64,000 nt of DNA from Alphaproteobacteria bacterium. Its GTDB lineage: Bacteria > Pseudomonadota > Alphaproteobacteria > Caulobacterales > Hyphomonadaceae. The stretch spans positions 1-64,000 of the forward strand of contig WGLW01000010.1 of assembly GCA_016125405.1 (NCBI GenBank), in the 5' to 3' direction. Shown here piece by piece: positions 16,592 to 24,579 of this stretch. The translations under genes were made by a program, and so were the position numbers. Under the pieces are notes generated by a model. The model made no database searches and was not told where the DNA came from. It was given only the letters and a program-made list of their open reading frames with translations. Positions within the stretch are counted from its first letter, which is position 1. Each line of letters starts with the position of its first letter.

Positions 16592-17053
16592 TCATTCCGC
16601 CCTGTAGTGATGTTCGGTAAAGCGCCGCCAGCCAGACTTGTTGCGCGCCTCCACGGCCCAGTGGACGCCGTCCGTCTCGTCCGGCCAGTAGATCTGCCGC
16701 GCCAGTCCCGCATCCATTTGCGCCTCGAAGCATAGCGCTCGGGCGTGAACATCCGCGGCCGTCGCAATCCGTCCCTGGCTGCGCTTGCCGTCCGAGGTGA
16801 ACGACCAGAACGTCAACACGCCGTCCGTGTCGGCGCCGAAGATCGCGTGTTCGCGATAGCCACCCGCCGCGCCCTTACCGCCGCCGAATTTCCAGACCGC
16901 ATCCAGCTGCACATACTTCTCGCCCAGGATGCGCGCGAATGACCGCTCGCAGGTGACAGGCCCCATCGCGCTGTCGGCCTGGGCGCGCCAGCGTCCGATC
17001 ATCGGAGCCATAGGTCCCAGTTTTCCGCGTCCCGGTTTCCATGCCTGGGGCAT
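16592..17053 (-). CDS. Conserved-looking hypothetical protein (DUF1579-like)
   Basis: 153 residues without signal peptide or membrane helix. Strand-rich sequence with MIGRWRAQADSAMG, YVQLDAVWKFGG and GVLTFWSFTSDGKRSQGR suggests a small lipocalin-like barrel, as in DUF1579-type proteins. The family guess is weak. The gene is divergent from the acidic-tailed protein at 17149, with about 95 bases between starts. No functional context is visible. Confidence 0.6.
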   Translation of the reverse strand: MPQAWKPGRGKLGPMAPMIGRWRAQADSAMGPVTCERSFARILGEKYVQLDAVWKFGGGKGAAGGYREHAIFGADTDGVLTFWSFTSDGKRSQGRIATAADVHARALCFEAQMDAGLARQIYWPDETDGVHWAVEARNKSGWRRFTEHHYRAE

Positions 17054-17148
17054 CTTCCGTCCCTCCGCGAACTAGCGTTCAGTGCAGCAGATGCCCGTTG
17101 CAGGGCAGGGTCAATTGGATGACCGGGACAATCGTCGGGACAGAACGC

Positions 17149-17592
17149 ATGACGGACGCCGCCCACCATTCGCGTTTCCAGAAACTGGTCGACTATCTGG
17201 CGCGCATCCCCGCCATCGAGATCAACGACACCCCCTCGCTGGGTATCGGGTCGGGCGGGGAGGGCGGCGCCTGGTGGGTCAGGTTCGCCATCGATATCGA
17301 TCACGAGCTGGCTTGGGAAACCGTCCAGGAATTCGGCCACGCCCTCAATGACCCGTCGGTCGAGAGCCGGCCACCCGTCGCCTTCAAGCCGGTGTCGCCG
17401 CCGCCCCACATGAATGGCGGCCCGGAAGAGTTCCTCTCATGGGTCATCGAGGCGCCCGATGCCATCGCACCGGACGCACTGTCTGACTGGCTGGAGGATC
17501 GCTTGCCAAAGCCTGTCGACGATATCGCGGTATGGACCGGCGAACGCGACGAGGATGACGACAGCGACGACGAAGACGAGGAGGAAGACTAG
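17149..17592 (+). CDS. Hypothetical protein with strongly acidic C-terminus
   Basis: About 147 residues. The body is a small globular domain (FQKLVDYLARIPAIEINDTPSLGIG, WWVRFAIDIDHELAWETVQEFGHALN). The last twenty or so residues are almost all Asp and Glu. I do not recognise the family. The start at 17149 was chosen as the last ATG before conserved-looking sequence; an ATG at 17119 is also possible. Its stop codon overlaps that of the convergent ccr gene within a CTAG tetranucleotide. Confidence 0.6.
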   Translation: MTDAAHHSRFQKLVDYLARIPAIEINDTPSLGIGSGGEGGAWWVRFAIDIDHELAWETVQEFGHALNDPSVESRPPVAFKPVSPPPHMNGGPEEFLSWVIEAPDAIAPDALSDWLEDRLPKPVDDIAVWTGERDEDDDSDDEDEEED

Positions 17593-18860
17593 GCGACCGG
17601 GCCGGCCTCAAGCACGTCCTCAACCGTGCGCAGGCCCGGTTTCGGGCTGGTCACCAGCACCGCCATGTTTCCGGGCAGGTGCTTGTTGTCCAGCATCTTC
17701 TCGTGCGCTTCGGGGATATCGCTCCACGGAAAGACTTCCGACATGCACGGATCGATACGGCGCTCGATCATCAGCTGGTTGGCCTGGCTCGCCTGCAGCA
17801 GGTTGGCGAAGTGAGACCCCTGCACCCGTTTCTGGCGCATCCACAGGAAGCGGGCGTCCATGGTGAGGTTGAAGCCCGTCGTGCCCGCGCAGATAACCAC
17901 CATGCCGCCGCGCTTCACGACGAACACTGACGTCGGCATGGTCGCCTCGCCGGGATGTTCGAAAACGATGTCGACATCCTTGCCGCCGGTGAGTTGCCAG
18001 ATCGCCTTTCCGAACTTGCGCGCCTCTTTCATGTAGTCGTTGAATTCCGGCGAGTTCACCTTGGGAAGCTGGCCCCAGCACTTGAAATTCGAACGGTTGA
18101 TGACGCCCTTCGCGCCCATCTGCAGAACGAAATCATTCTTGTCGTCGTTCGACACTATGCCGATGGCGTTGGCGCCGGCGACTGCGCAGAGCTGCACCGC
18201 GAAAGACCCAAGACCGCCCGAGGCGCCCCAAACGAGAACGTTCTGGCCGGGACGCAGGACGTGCGGGCGGTGGCCGAACAGCATCCGGTAGGCCGTCGCC
18301 AGCGTCAGCGTGTAGCAGGCCGCTTCCTCCCAGGTGAGGTGCTGCGGCCGCGCCATCAGCTGGCGCGACTGTACCCGGCAGAACTGCGCGAAAGATCCGT
18401 CCGGCGTCTCGTAGCCCCAGATGCGCTGGCTGGGCGAAAACATCGGGTCGCCGCCATTGCACTCCTCGTCGTCGCCGTCGTCCTGGTTGCAGTGGATGAC
18501 GACTTCGTCGCCCGGTTTCCAGCGCTTCACGCGTGAACCGACGGCCCAGACGATGCCCGAGGCGTCAGACCCGGCGACGTGAAACGGCTGCTTGTGGACA
18601 TCGAACATCGACACCGGCTCACCGAGGCCGGCCCAGATGCCGTTATAGTTGACGCCGGCGGCCATCACGAGAACGAGCACTTCGTCCGAAGCGATTTCCG
18701 GAACCGGTACGACTTCGAGTTGCATCGCCTGTTTGGGGCGGCCCTGACGCTCGCGGCGGATCGCCCACGCGTGCATGTTCTTGGGTACGTGGAACTCGGG
18801 CGGAATCTCCCCGATTGCGTACAAGTCCTTGATTTCGCGTGCGCCGCCGCCGTCTGCCAC
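17589..18860 (-). CDS. ccr: Crotonyl-CoA carboxylase/reductase
   Basis: 423 residues, medium-chain dehydrogenase superfamily. It reductively carboxylates crotonyl-CoA to ethylmalonyl-CoA with NADPH and CO2, the signature step of the ethylmalonyl-CoA pathway. The NADPH-binding loop is VLVWGASGGLGSFAVQLC (about residue 205). The long insert with CNQDDGDDEECNGGDPMFSPSQRIWGYETPDGSFAQF is typical of Ccr and separates it from ordinary quinone reductases. The GTG start has GGAGGAG seven bases upstream. The pathway's mutase (ecm) lies 2 kb away on the other strand. The stop overlaps the convergent gene by CTAG. Confidence 0.95.
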   Translation of the reverse strand: MADGGGAREIKDLYAIGEIPPEFHVPKNMHAWAIRRERQGRPKQAMQLEVVPVPEIASDEVLVLVMAAGVNYNGIWAGLGEPVSMFDVHKQPFHVAGSDASGIVWAVGSRVKRWKPGDEVVIHCNQDDGDDEECNGGDPMFSPSQRIWGYETPDGSFAQFCRVQSRQLMARPQHLTWEEAACYTLTLATAYRMLFGHRPHVLRPGQNVLVWGASGGLGSFAVQLCAVAGANAIGIVSNDDKNDFVLQMGAKGVINRSNFKCWGQLPKVNSPEFNDYMKEARKFGKAIWQLTGGKDVDIVFEHPGEATMPTSVFVVKRGGMVVICAGTTGFNLTMDARFLWMRQKRVQGSHFANLLQASQANQLMIERRIDPCMSEVFPWSDIPEAHEKMLDNKHLPGNMAVLVTSPKPGLRTVEDVLEAGPVA

Positions 18861-18930
18861 TGGTTCACTCCTCCCCGAGTTTCCCCAACCGGATCATTTG
18901 CCAAGCCGCCTTCCGCGGGAAAGGTCAGCC

Positions 18931-18997
18931 CTTTGAGCGGGCGAACAATGTTCAAAGAGCGGGCGGAAAGCAAGCTTTCGATGTTGCGGTGCAATAT
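18931..18997. promoter_or_regulatory. Two imperfect inverted repeats in the ccr / aminotransferase divergent region
   Basis: Between the divergent starts at 18860 and 19097 lie CTTTGAGC (18931-18938) facing GTTCAAAG (18950-18957), and ATGTTGC-ggt-GCAATAT (18981-18997, one mismatch). The second resembles the TTGCAA-type sites known for short-chain acyl-CoA regulators of the PccR/RamB kind, but the spacer differs. Either could be an operator for ccr. Evidence is pattern only. Confidence 0.35.
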
Positions 18998-19096
18998 CAA
19001 GGCCGGGAGTGTTGCGCAGGCGCCGCCCGGTTGCGCCGGAAAGCGGCCCTGTTATTGGAAACGGCCTGCGCGAATGACTGGCATCAGGAGTCTCCC

Positions 19097-19984
19097 ATGG
19101 CGGGACTGGCCTACCTCGACGGCGTTTTTCTGTCCCGCGAAGAGGCGCGTATTTCGCCATTCGATCGCGGGTTTCTGTTCGCTGATGCGGTTTACGAGGT
19201 GACGGCGGTCTACAATGGCCAGCCGGTCGATATGGGCCGCCATCTCGATCGCCTGCGCCGCTCCCTGGGCGAACTTGGCTATGCGAAATTCCCTGATCGC
19301 GGGGAACTGGAGGCGATGCACCGCCGCCTGATCGCTGGCAACGACATTTCCGAAGGCTTTGTCTATCTGCAGGTCTCGCGCGGCGGCTACGGCGTGCGGG
19401 ACTTCGTGGCGCCCGATCCCGAAAAGACACGGCTAACGGTCTTCGCCTTTGCCGAGTCCAAGGCGCTGGTCGATCAACCCGCCTCACGTGACGGCGTGAA
19501 AGTGGTCAGCGTCCCCGACATCCGATGGGCGCGCCGCGACATCAAGTCGACCGGCCTTCTGGCCCAGGCGCTCGCCAAGACGGAAGCAAAAGCCCGCGGC
19601 GCCGACGACGCCTGGCTGGTCGGGCCGGATGGTCTTGTCACCGAGGCGGCGTCCGCCAACGCATGGATCGTCACGAAGGACGGCGAGGTGATCACCCGCG
19701 CGCTGTCGAATTCCATACTCGCCGGCGTCACCCGCCATGCCCTGTTCGACGCGCTTTCGCAGGCGGGCCGAAAGATTACCGAGCGCAGCTTCACGCTGGA
19801 AGAAGCGCACGCCGCGGTGGAGGCGTTCAACACGTCCGCTGTCGCGCTGGTTGCGCCGGTGGTGTCGCTTGACGGCAAGCCAGTCGGATCCGGGAAGCCG
19901 GGCCCGGTAACGCGTTCGATCCAGAAACTCTATTATCAGGCCATCGGCGCCGATCCGTCGAAGGCGGCGCCCTGGCTGGGCTGA
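19097..19984 (+). CDS. D-amino-acid aminotransferase (class IV PLP enzyme)
   Basis: 295 residues. Class IV aminotransferase fold with YLDGVFLSREEARISPFDRGFLFADAVYEV at the N-terminus. The PLP lysine lies in WARRDIKSTGLLAQALAK, and the cofactor region is DGLVTEAASANAWIV, closer to D-alanine aminotransferase than to BCAT or ADC lyase. The reaction would interconvert D-amino acids and 2-oxo acids, supplying D-Ala or D-Glu for peptidoglycan. ATG at 19097 follows CAGGAG. It sits divergently from ccr; a metabolic link is not evident. Confidence 0.85.
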   Translation: MAGLAYLDGVFLSREEARISPFDRGFLFADAVYEVTAVYNGQPVDMGRHLDRLRRSLGELGYAKFPDRGELEAMHRRLIAGNDISEGFVYLQVSRGGYGVRDFVAPDPEKTRLTVFAFAESKALVDQPASRDGVKVVSVPDIRWARRDIKSTGLLAQALAKTEAKARGADDAWLVGPDGLVTEAASANAWIVTKDGEVITRALSNSILAGVTRHALFDALSQAGRKITERSFTLEEAHAAVEAFNTSAVALVAPVVSLDGKPVGSGKPGPVTRSIQKLYYQAIGADPSKAAPWLG

Positions 19985-19998
19985 GCCTCGGAGCGGGC

Positions 19999-20829
19999 TC
20001 AGTCCGCCGCCATGCAGACGTCGCCCGTGCGAATGCCCGGGATCAGCGTGTCGGTGCGCCCCGCGATCCGGTAGGCGATCAGGCCGAGATATTCCCGCGC
20101 GGCCATGTCCAGCGACCCCAGCCGGCCAGAGACGTTGAATGTCAGCAATGGTGCGCGCTCGTCCACGCGCCAGTCTGTCGGGGCGGCAACAACATCTATC
20201 CCGGCGTGACGGAAAACGCCCATCGCCCTTGGCATGTGATAACCGGACGTCACCAGCAGCCACGCACCGGGGCGATCGCCAATCAGGTCTTTGACGCGTG
20301 CGGCGTTCTCCGCGGTCGTGCGCGACCTGGATTCAAGTTGCATGCGGCTGCGCGCGACGCCGAACTCAGAGAGCACGTCGGCCATTCCATCAGCCTCGCT
20401 ACGCTGCCCTGGGCGTGGAAATACTGTTCCGCCCGAGATGATGACTGGCAGGTCTGGATACGCGCGCGCAAGCTGGGCGGCATAGCGCATGCGATCCGCC
20501 GCATCGTTGAGGTCTTCGACCACCTGTCCCGAGACGATCCGCGAGCTCAGGCCGCCGCCAAGCAGAATGATGCCCGCTGGCGGTTTTGCCTGGGCGGTCG
20601 TGCAGGGCGCGAGCGGTGGAAACCGGGTCTCAAGTCCGCGCATCAGCCAATCACCGACCGGCAACAGGCAAACCGCCAGAAACACGGCGCCTGCGCCCAG
20701 CCCCAGCCAGGCGCCCGCTTTCGTTGTCCGTTTCAGATGCGACAATGCATACCCCGCCGCAACCAGCGTCACGAGCAGGGTGGACGGCGCAAGCAGGAAC
20801 CAGCCAACCTTCGAGACAACGAAAAACAC
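19999..20829 (-). CDS. YdcF/SanA family (DUF218) membrane protein
   Basis: 276 residues. Two N-terminal membrane helices (about 8-28 and 38-58) precede a DUF218 domain: AGIILLGGGLSSR, DLPVIISGGTVFPRPGQ, SRTTAENAARVKDLI and LLVTSGYHMPRAMGVFRHAGIDVVAAPTDW. DUF218 proteins of the ElyC/SanA kind are linked to envelope integrity and peptidoglycan or lipid-carrier metabolism. Start codon GTG with GGGGAGAG upstream. It is convergent with the aminotransferase (14-base gap) and divergent from ecm. Confidence 0.88.
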   Translation of the reverse strand: MFFVVSKVGWFLLAPSTLLVTLVAAGYALSHLKRTTKAGAWLGLGAGAVFLAVCLLPVGDWLMRGLETRFPPLAPCTTAQAKPPAGIILLGGGLSSRIVSGQVVEDLNDAADRMRYAAQLARAYPDLPVIISGGTVFPRPGQRSEADGMADVLSEFGVARSRMQLESRSRTTAENAARVKDLIGDRPGAWLLVTSGYHMPRAMGVFRHAGIDVVAAPTDWRVDERAPLLTFNVSGRLGSLDMAAREYLGLIAYRIAGRTDTLIPGIRTGDVCMAAD

Positions 20830-20982
20830 CCATCTCTCCCCGTCAGGTGCAGTGTTCAGGCAACGCCCGCCGAATTAAAGACGGGAGCGGCCTCAGGCAC
20901 GCAGGCTGCTGGCGAGCCGAAGCTTGCCCCGGCGCACCAATTGCAGTTTTCTCCTTCGCAATCGCAGCAAGGACCATAATTC

Positions 20983-22980
20983 ATGGCGGACAAGGCCAAA
21001 GCCTCGTTTCAGCACGATCCCGACCGGCCGTGGATCTTCCGCACCTATGCGGGGCACTCCACGGCGGAAGCATCGAACAGGCTCTACCGGTCAAACCTGT
21101 CCAAGGGCCAGACCGGGCTGTCCATCGCCTTCGATCTGCCGACGCAGACTGCCTATGATTCGGACCACATTCTCGCGCGCGGAGAAGTCGGCAAGGTCGG
21201 CGTGCCGATCGGCCATCTCGGTGATATGCGCCAGTTGTTCGAGGCCATCCCTCTGGCCGACATGAACACCTCGATGACGATCAACGCTCCGGCGGCGTGG
21301 CTGTTGTCTCTTTATGTCGCGTTGGCGGACGAGCAGGGCGCCGATCGCAAGATCCTCCAGGGCACAACGCAGAACGACATCATCAAAGAGTATCTTTCGC
21401 GCGGCACGTATGTGTTCCCGCCCAAGCCCTCGATGCGCCTGATCTCGGACATGGTGAGCTGGTGCTACACCGAAACGCCGAAATGGAATCCGCTCAACGT
21501 CTGCAGCTACCACCTGCAGGAGGCGGGCGCTACGCCGGAGCAGGAACTGGCCTTCGCCCTCGCCACCGCTTGCGCGGTGCTCGATGCGGTAAAGGCGGGC
21601 GGCCAGGTGCCGGAAGAAGATTTCCCGACCGTGTTTGGCCGCATCTCCTTCTTCGTCAACGCCGGCGTCCGCTTCGTCACCGAGATGTGCAAGATGCGCG
21701 CGTTCGTCGACCTGTGGGAGGAAATCGGCCGGGAACGCTATGGCGTCACCAATTCCAAGGCGCTGATGTTCCGCTATGGCGTGCAGGTGAATTCGCTTGG
21801 CCTCACCGAGCCACAGCCGGAAAACAACGTCTACCGTATCCTCATCGAGGCGCTGGCCGTCACCTTGTCGAAGCGCGCCCGTTGTCGCGCGCTGCAGCTC
21901 CCGGCGTGGAACGAGGCGCTGGGCTTGCCCCGGCCGTGGGACCAGCAATGGTCGCTGCGCCTGCAGCAGATCCTCGCCTATGAAACCGACTTGCTCGAAT
22001 ATGAAGACCTGTTCGACGGCAGCCATGTCGTCACGGCGAAGACAGAAGCGCTGAAAGATGAGGCTCGCGCGATGTTGGCGAAGCTGGACCAGTCCGGCGG
22101 CGCCATCGACAATGTCGACTTCATGAAAACCGCTCTGGTCGACAGCCAGCGCGCGCGTCTCAAGGAGATCGAGGCGGGCCGTCTGCCGGTCGTCGGCGTC
22201 AACCGCTATCAGACGACTGAGCAGAGCCCTCTCTCCGGCGGCGACGGATCGATCATGGCGACGGACCATGGCGCGGAAAGCCGGCAGATCGCGAAGCTGA
22301 AAGCCTGGCGCAACCAGCGTGACGATGCCGCCGTCAAGGCCGCGCTCGCCGACTTGCGCGAGGCGGCGAGCGGCGGCGCCAACATCATGCCGGCCTCGAT
22401 CAACGCGGCGAAGGCCGGCGTCACGACGGGTGAATGGGGCGCTGCGCTGCGCGAGGTGTTTGGAGAGTATCGCGGCCCCACCGGCGTCGCCGTGGTCATC
22501 GAAACCGGCGGCGAGGAAGACCTTGAGGCCGTGAAATCGGAAGTCGAGCGAGTCTCGAAAAAGCTGGGCCGCACACTGACCTATGTGGTCGGCAAACCGG
22601 GCCTAGACGGCCACTCCAACGGTTCGGAGCAGATCGCTGCGCGGGCCCGCGCAGCCGGCATGAACGTGGTTTACGAAGGCATCCGCTTCACGCCGGAAGA
22701 AATCGTCCAGCAGGCAATCGAGTCAAAGGCCCATGTAATCGGCCTTTCGATCCTGTCGGGATCGCATCTTGATCTGGTCAAGGACACGGTCGCGATCTTG
22801 CGTCAAAAGGGCCTTGCGATTCCGGTCGTCGTCGGCGGCATCATTCCCGAAGCCGACGCGCTGGCGCTGAAGCAGATGGGGGTCCGGCGCGTCTATACGC
22901 CGAAGGATTACAAGATCACCCAGATCACAGGTGACGTGGTGAAGGTGGTCGAGGCGGCGATGGTCGAGGCCGACGGCTAG
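20983..22980 (+). CDS. ecm: Ethylmalonyl-CoA mutase (B12-dependent)
   Basis: 665 residues in one chain: a TIM-barrel acyl-CoA mutase domain (YRSNLSKGQTGLSIAFDLPTQTAYDSDH, substrate loop MNTSMTINAPAAWLL) and a C-terminal cobalamin domain with the B12-ligand motif LDGHSNGSEQ (His544). The DGHSNGSEQIA version and single-chain length are typical of MeaA/Ecm rather than methylmalonyl-CoA mutase. It converts (2R)-ethylmalonyl-CoA to methylsuccinyl-CoA, directly after Ccr and the epimerase. No cobalamin riboswitch was recognised in the 150 bases upstream. The stop overlaps the convergent GDSL gene in CTAG. Confidence 0.94.
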   Translation: MADKAKASFQHDPDRPWIFRTYAGHSTAEASNRLYRSNLSKGQTGLSIAFDLPTQTAYDSDHILARGEVGKVGVPIGHLGDMRQLFEAIPLADMNTSMTINAPAAWLLSLYVALADEQGADRKILQGTTQNDIIKEYLSRGTYVFPPKPSMRLISDMVSWCYTETPKWNPLNVCSYHLQEAGATPEQELAFALATACAVLDAVKAGGQVPEEDFPTVFGRISFFVNAGVRFVTEMCKMRAFVDLWEEIGRERYGVTNSKALMFRYGVQVNSLGLTEPQPENNVYRILIEALAVTLSKRARCRALQLPAWNEALGLPRPWDQQWSLRLQQILAYETDLLEYEDLFDGSHVVTAKTEALKDEARAMLAKLDQSGGAIDNVDFMKTALVDSQRARLKEIEAGRLPVVGVNRYQTTEQSPLSGGDGSIMATDHGAESRQIAKLKAWRNQRDDAAVKAALADLREAASGGANIMPASINAAKAGVTTGEWGAALREVFGEYRGPTGVAVVIETGGEEDLEAVKSEVERVSKKLGRTLTYVVGKPGLDGHSNGSEQIAARARAAGMNVVYEGIRFTPEEIVQQAIESKAHVIGLSILSGSHLDLVKDTVAILRQKGLAIPVVVGGIIPEADALALKQMGVRRVYTPKDYKITQITGDVVKVVEAAMVEADG

Positions 22981-23942
22981 GAACGTTCGCCGGCGGGTTT
23001 TGCGAGTTGGGCTTCGCCTTCAAGCATCAGCTCAAGGGCGTTGGCGACTGCGGTCATTCCCTCAAGGTTGGGATGAAACTGCGTTCCTTTCACTGGAGCG
23101 CCGGGACGGGGATAGCCGTTCATCCACGGATCGGCAGCGCATACGCTGTGATCGCGGGACAGGTTGGACGCAACGATCAGGCTTGCGCCGTTATCTGCGG
23201 CAGCCTGCCGGGTGATGTCTGAAAGCCTGCGTGCGATGTCGCGAACGATAGCCGCCTGATCCATGCTTAGTGGGGCTTCCGGACAGAGCTCACCGGCGGG
23301 AAGGACGGTGGGATAATCGACAAAGACGAGACGGGCCTGCGGTGCGCGTGCGCGGACCGTTTTCGCGACACGGTCCATGCGCGCCTTCAACGCCTTGTAG
23401 TCCGCTTCTTGAGGTGGGGCCGGAATCGGCCGGCAATCCGCAGCCGTATTCGTTTCGGCGGCGAGGCCAGCACATGAAGCAGTCACAAGGCGAGCGACAT
23501 AGCCGAGGTCGTTGCCGCCGATTGTGACTGTCGCCAGCCGCGTGTCGGCGTTGACCGCGTCGAGCTGCGGCGGAAGGTTGCCGTACGGTTCGAGAAGGTC
23601 GTGCGTGGTGGCTCCGCTGCAGCTGACGTCGGTGAGCACAAGCCCCAGCCGGCGCGAGAGCTGTCGGGCGTAGTTGTCGTTCGAGCGGTAGCAGGGCGCG
23701 GGATCAGCATCGACATAGGTCGAAACGCCGGGTCCGGCGGCATAGGAGCTGCCCATCGCAATGTATTTTGCGCCGGGCGCCAGCGGGGCCTGACCATTGG
23801 CGCGGCCCTGCGTATGGGCGCATGCAGCCACCAGCGTCATCGTCGCAAGAAGGGCGGTGATGCCGCCAGACGTCGTTCTGATCACGGAGTCTTTCACCGA
23901 TAGCCAGTTCACACCCATTGGCGAGTTTGACCACGAAGTCAC
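22977..23942 (-). CDS. SGNH/GDSL-family hydrolase, probable lipoprotein
   Basis: Up to 321 residues. SGNH blocks are clear: block I AMGSSYAAGPG with the nucleophile Ser, a Gly in SCSGATTHD, block III TIGGNDLGYV and the catalytic Asp/His pair in DPWMNGYPRP and GTQFHPN. The N-terminus contains a lipobox (TLVAAC), so the enzyme is predicted to be envelope-anchored. The annotated ATG at 23942 puts 34 residues ahead of that region; a GTG at 23885 or an ATG at 23840 would give a more ordinary signal peptide. Likely an esterase or lipase; substrate unknown. Confidence 0.85.
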   Translation of the reverse strand: MTSWSNSPMGVNWLSVKDSVIRTTSGGITALLATMTLVAACAHTQGRANGQAPLAPGAKYIAMGSSYAAGPGVSTYVDADPAPCYRSNDNYARQLSRRLGLVLTDVSCSGATTHDLLEPYGNLPPQLDAVNADTRLATVTIGGNDLGYVARLVTASCAGLAAETNTAADCRPIPAPPQEADYKALKARMDRVAKTVRARAPQARLVFVDYPTVLPAGELCPEAPLSMDQAAIVRDIARRLSDITRQAAADNGASLIVASNLSRDHSVCAADPWMNGYPRPGAPVKGTQFHPNLEGMTAVANALELMLEGEAQLAKPAGERS

Positions 23943-23995
23943 GTTTCAAGGCAACGCCAGGGCGAGGGAGCGGCAGGACGGGTATTCCGCCGTCC

Positions 23996-24560
23996 ATGAC
24001 GTTCGAGCCTCCCGTTCTTGAAGACGCCTTCGTCCGGCTCGAGCCGCTGGAAGAGCGGCATCGCAATCCCCTGCGGGCCGCCTGCGCCGATCTGGACCTA
24101 TGGTGCCATCACCCGACCAACCACATGGGCGTCGCGTTCGGCCGGTGGTTGGTTCACTATGTGGAGACATCCGCAAGGGGCGCCGACCAAAGCTGGGCGG
24201 TATTCGACAAACCGTCGGGGCGGTATGCAGGCTCTACCAGCTATCTCCTCGCCAGCAACATCCCCCGCGCCGTACCGGAAGGTTGAGATCGGTTCGACCT
24301 GGTATGCGAATCCGTTCTGGGCGCGCGCGGCGAACCCTTCCTGCGAGCGCATGCTGTTCGCTCTCGGGCTGGACGCCACGAACCTTCGTTCCTTTCGCGC
24401 TATCGCGAGGCTGCGTGCCCGCTTCGAAGGCATCCACCGCGCACATACGGTCATGCTAGACGGCCGCATCCGGGATACGGCTTGGATCAGTGTTCTGGCG
24501 CCTGACTGGCCACACCTTCGTGGCGGACTCGACAAGCGTCTCGCTATTTTTACAGCGCGC
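23996..24560 (+). pseudogene. GNAT acetyltransferase (RimJ/RimL type), frameshifted
   Basis: The first frame runs from ATG 23996 (MTFEPPVLEDAFVRLEPLEE) to a premature TGA at 24284-24286. The homology continues in another frame (VEIGSTWYANPFW, then RARFEGIHRAHTVMLDGRI and RDTAWISVLAPDWP), so a one-base change lies near 24275-24285. The central stretch between LGLDATN and RAIARL also looks shorter than usual, missing the acetyl-CoA-binding strand region. The second frame runs on past the normal end into antisense sequence of the next gene, so the original stop is lost too. A sequencing error could explain the frameshift but not the shortened core. Confidence 0.75.
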
Positions 24561-24579
24561 GATCGCGCGGGCGATACGG

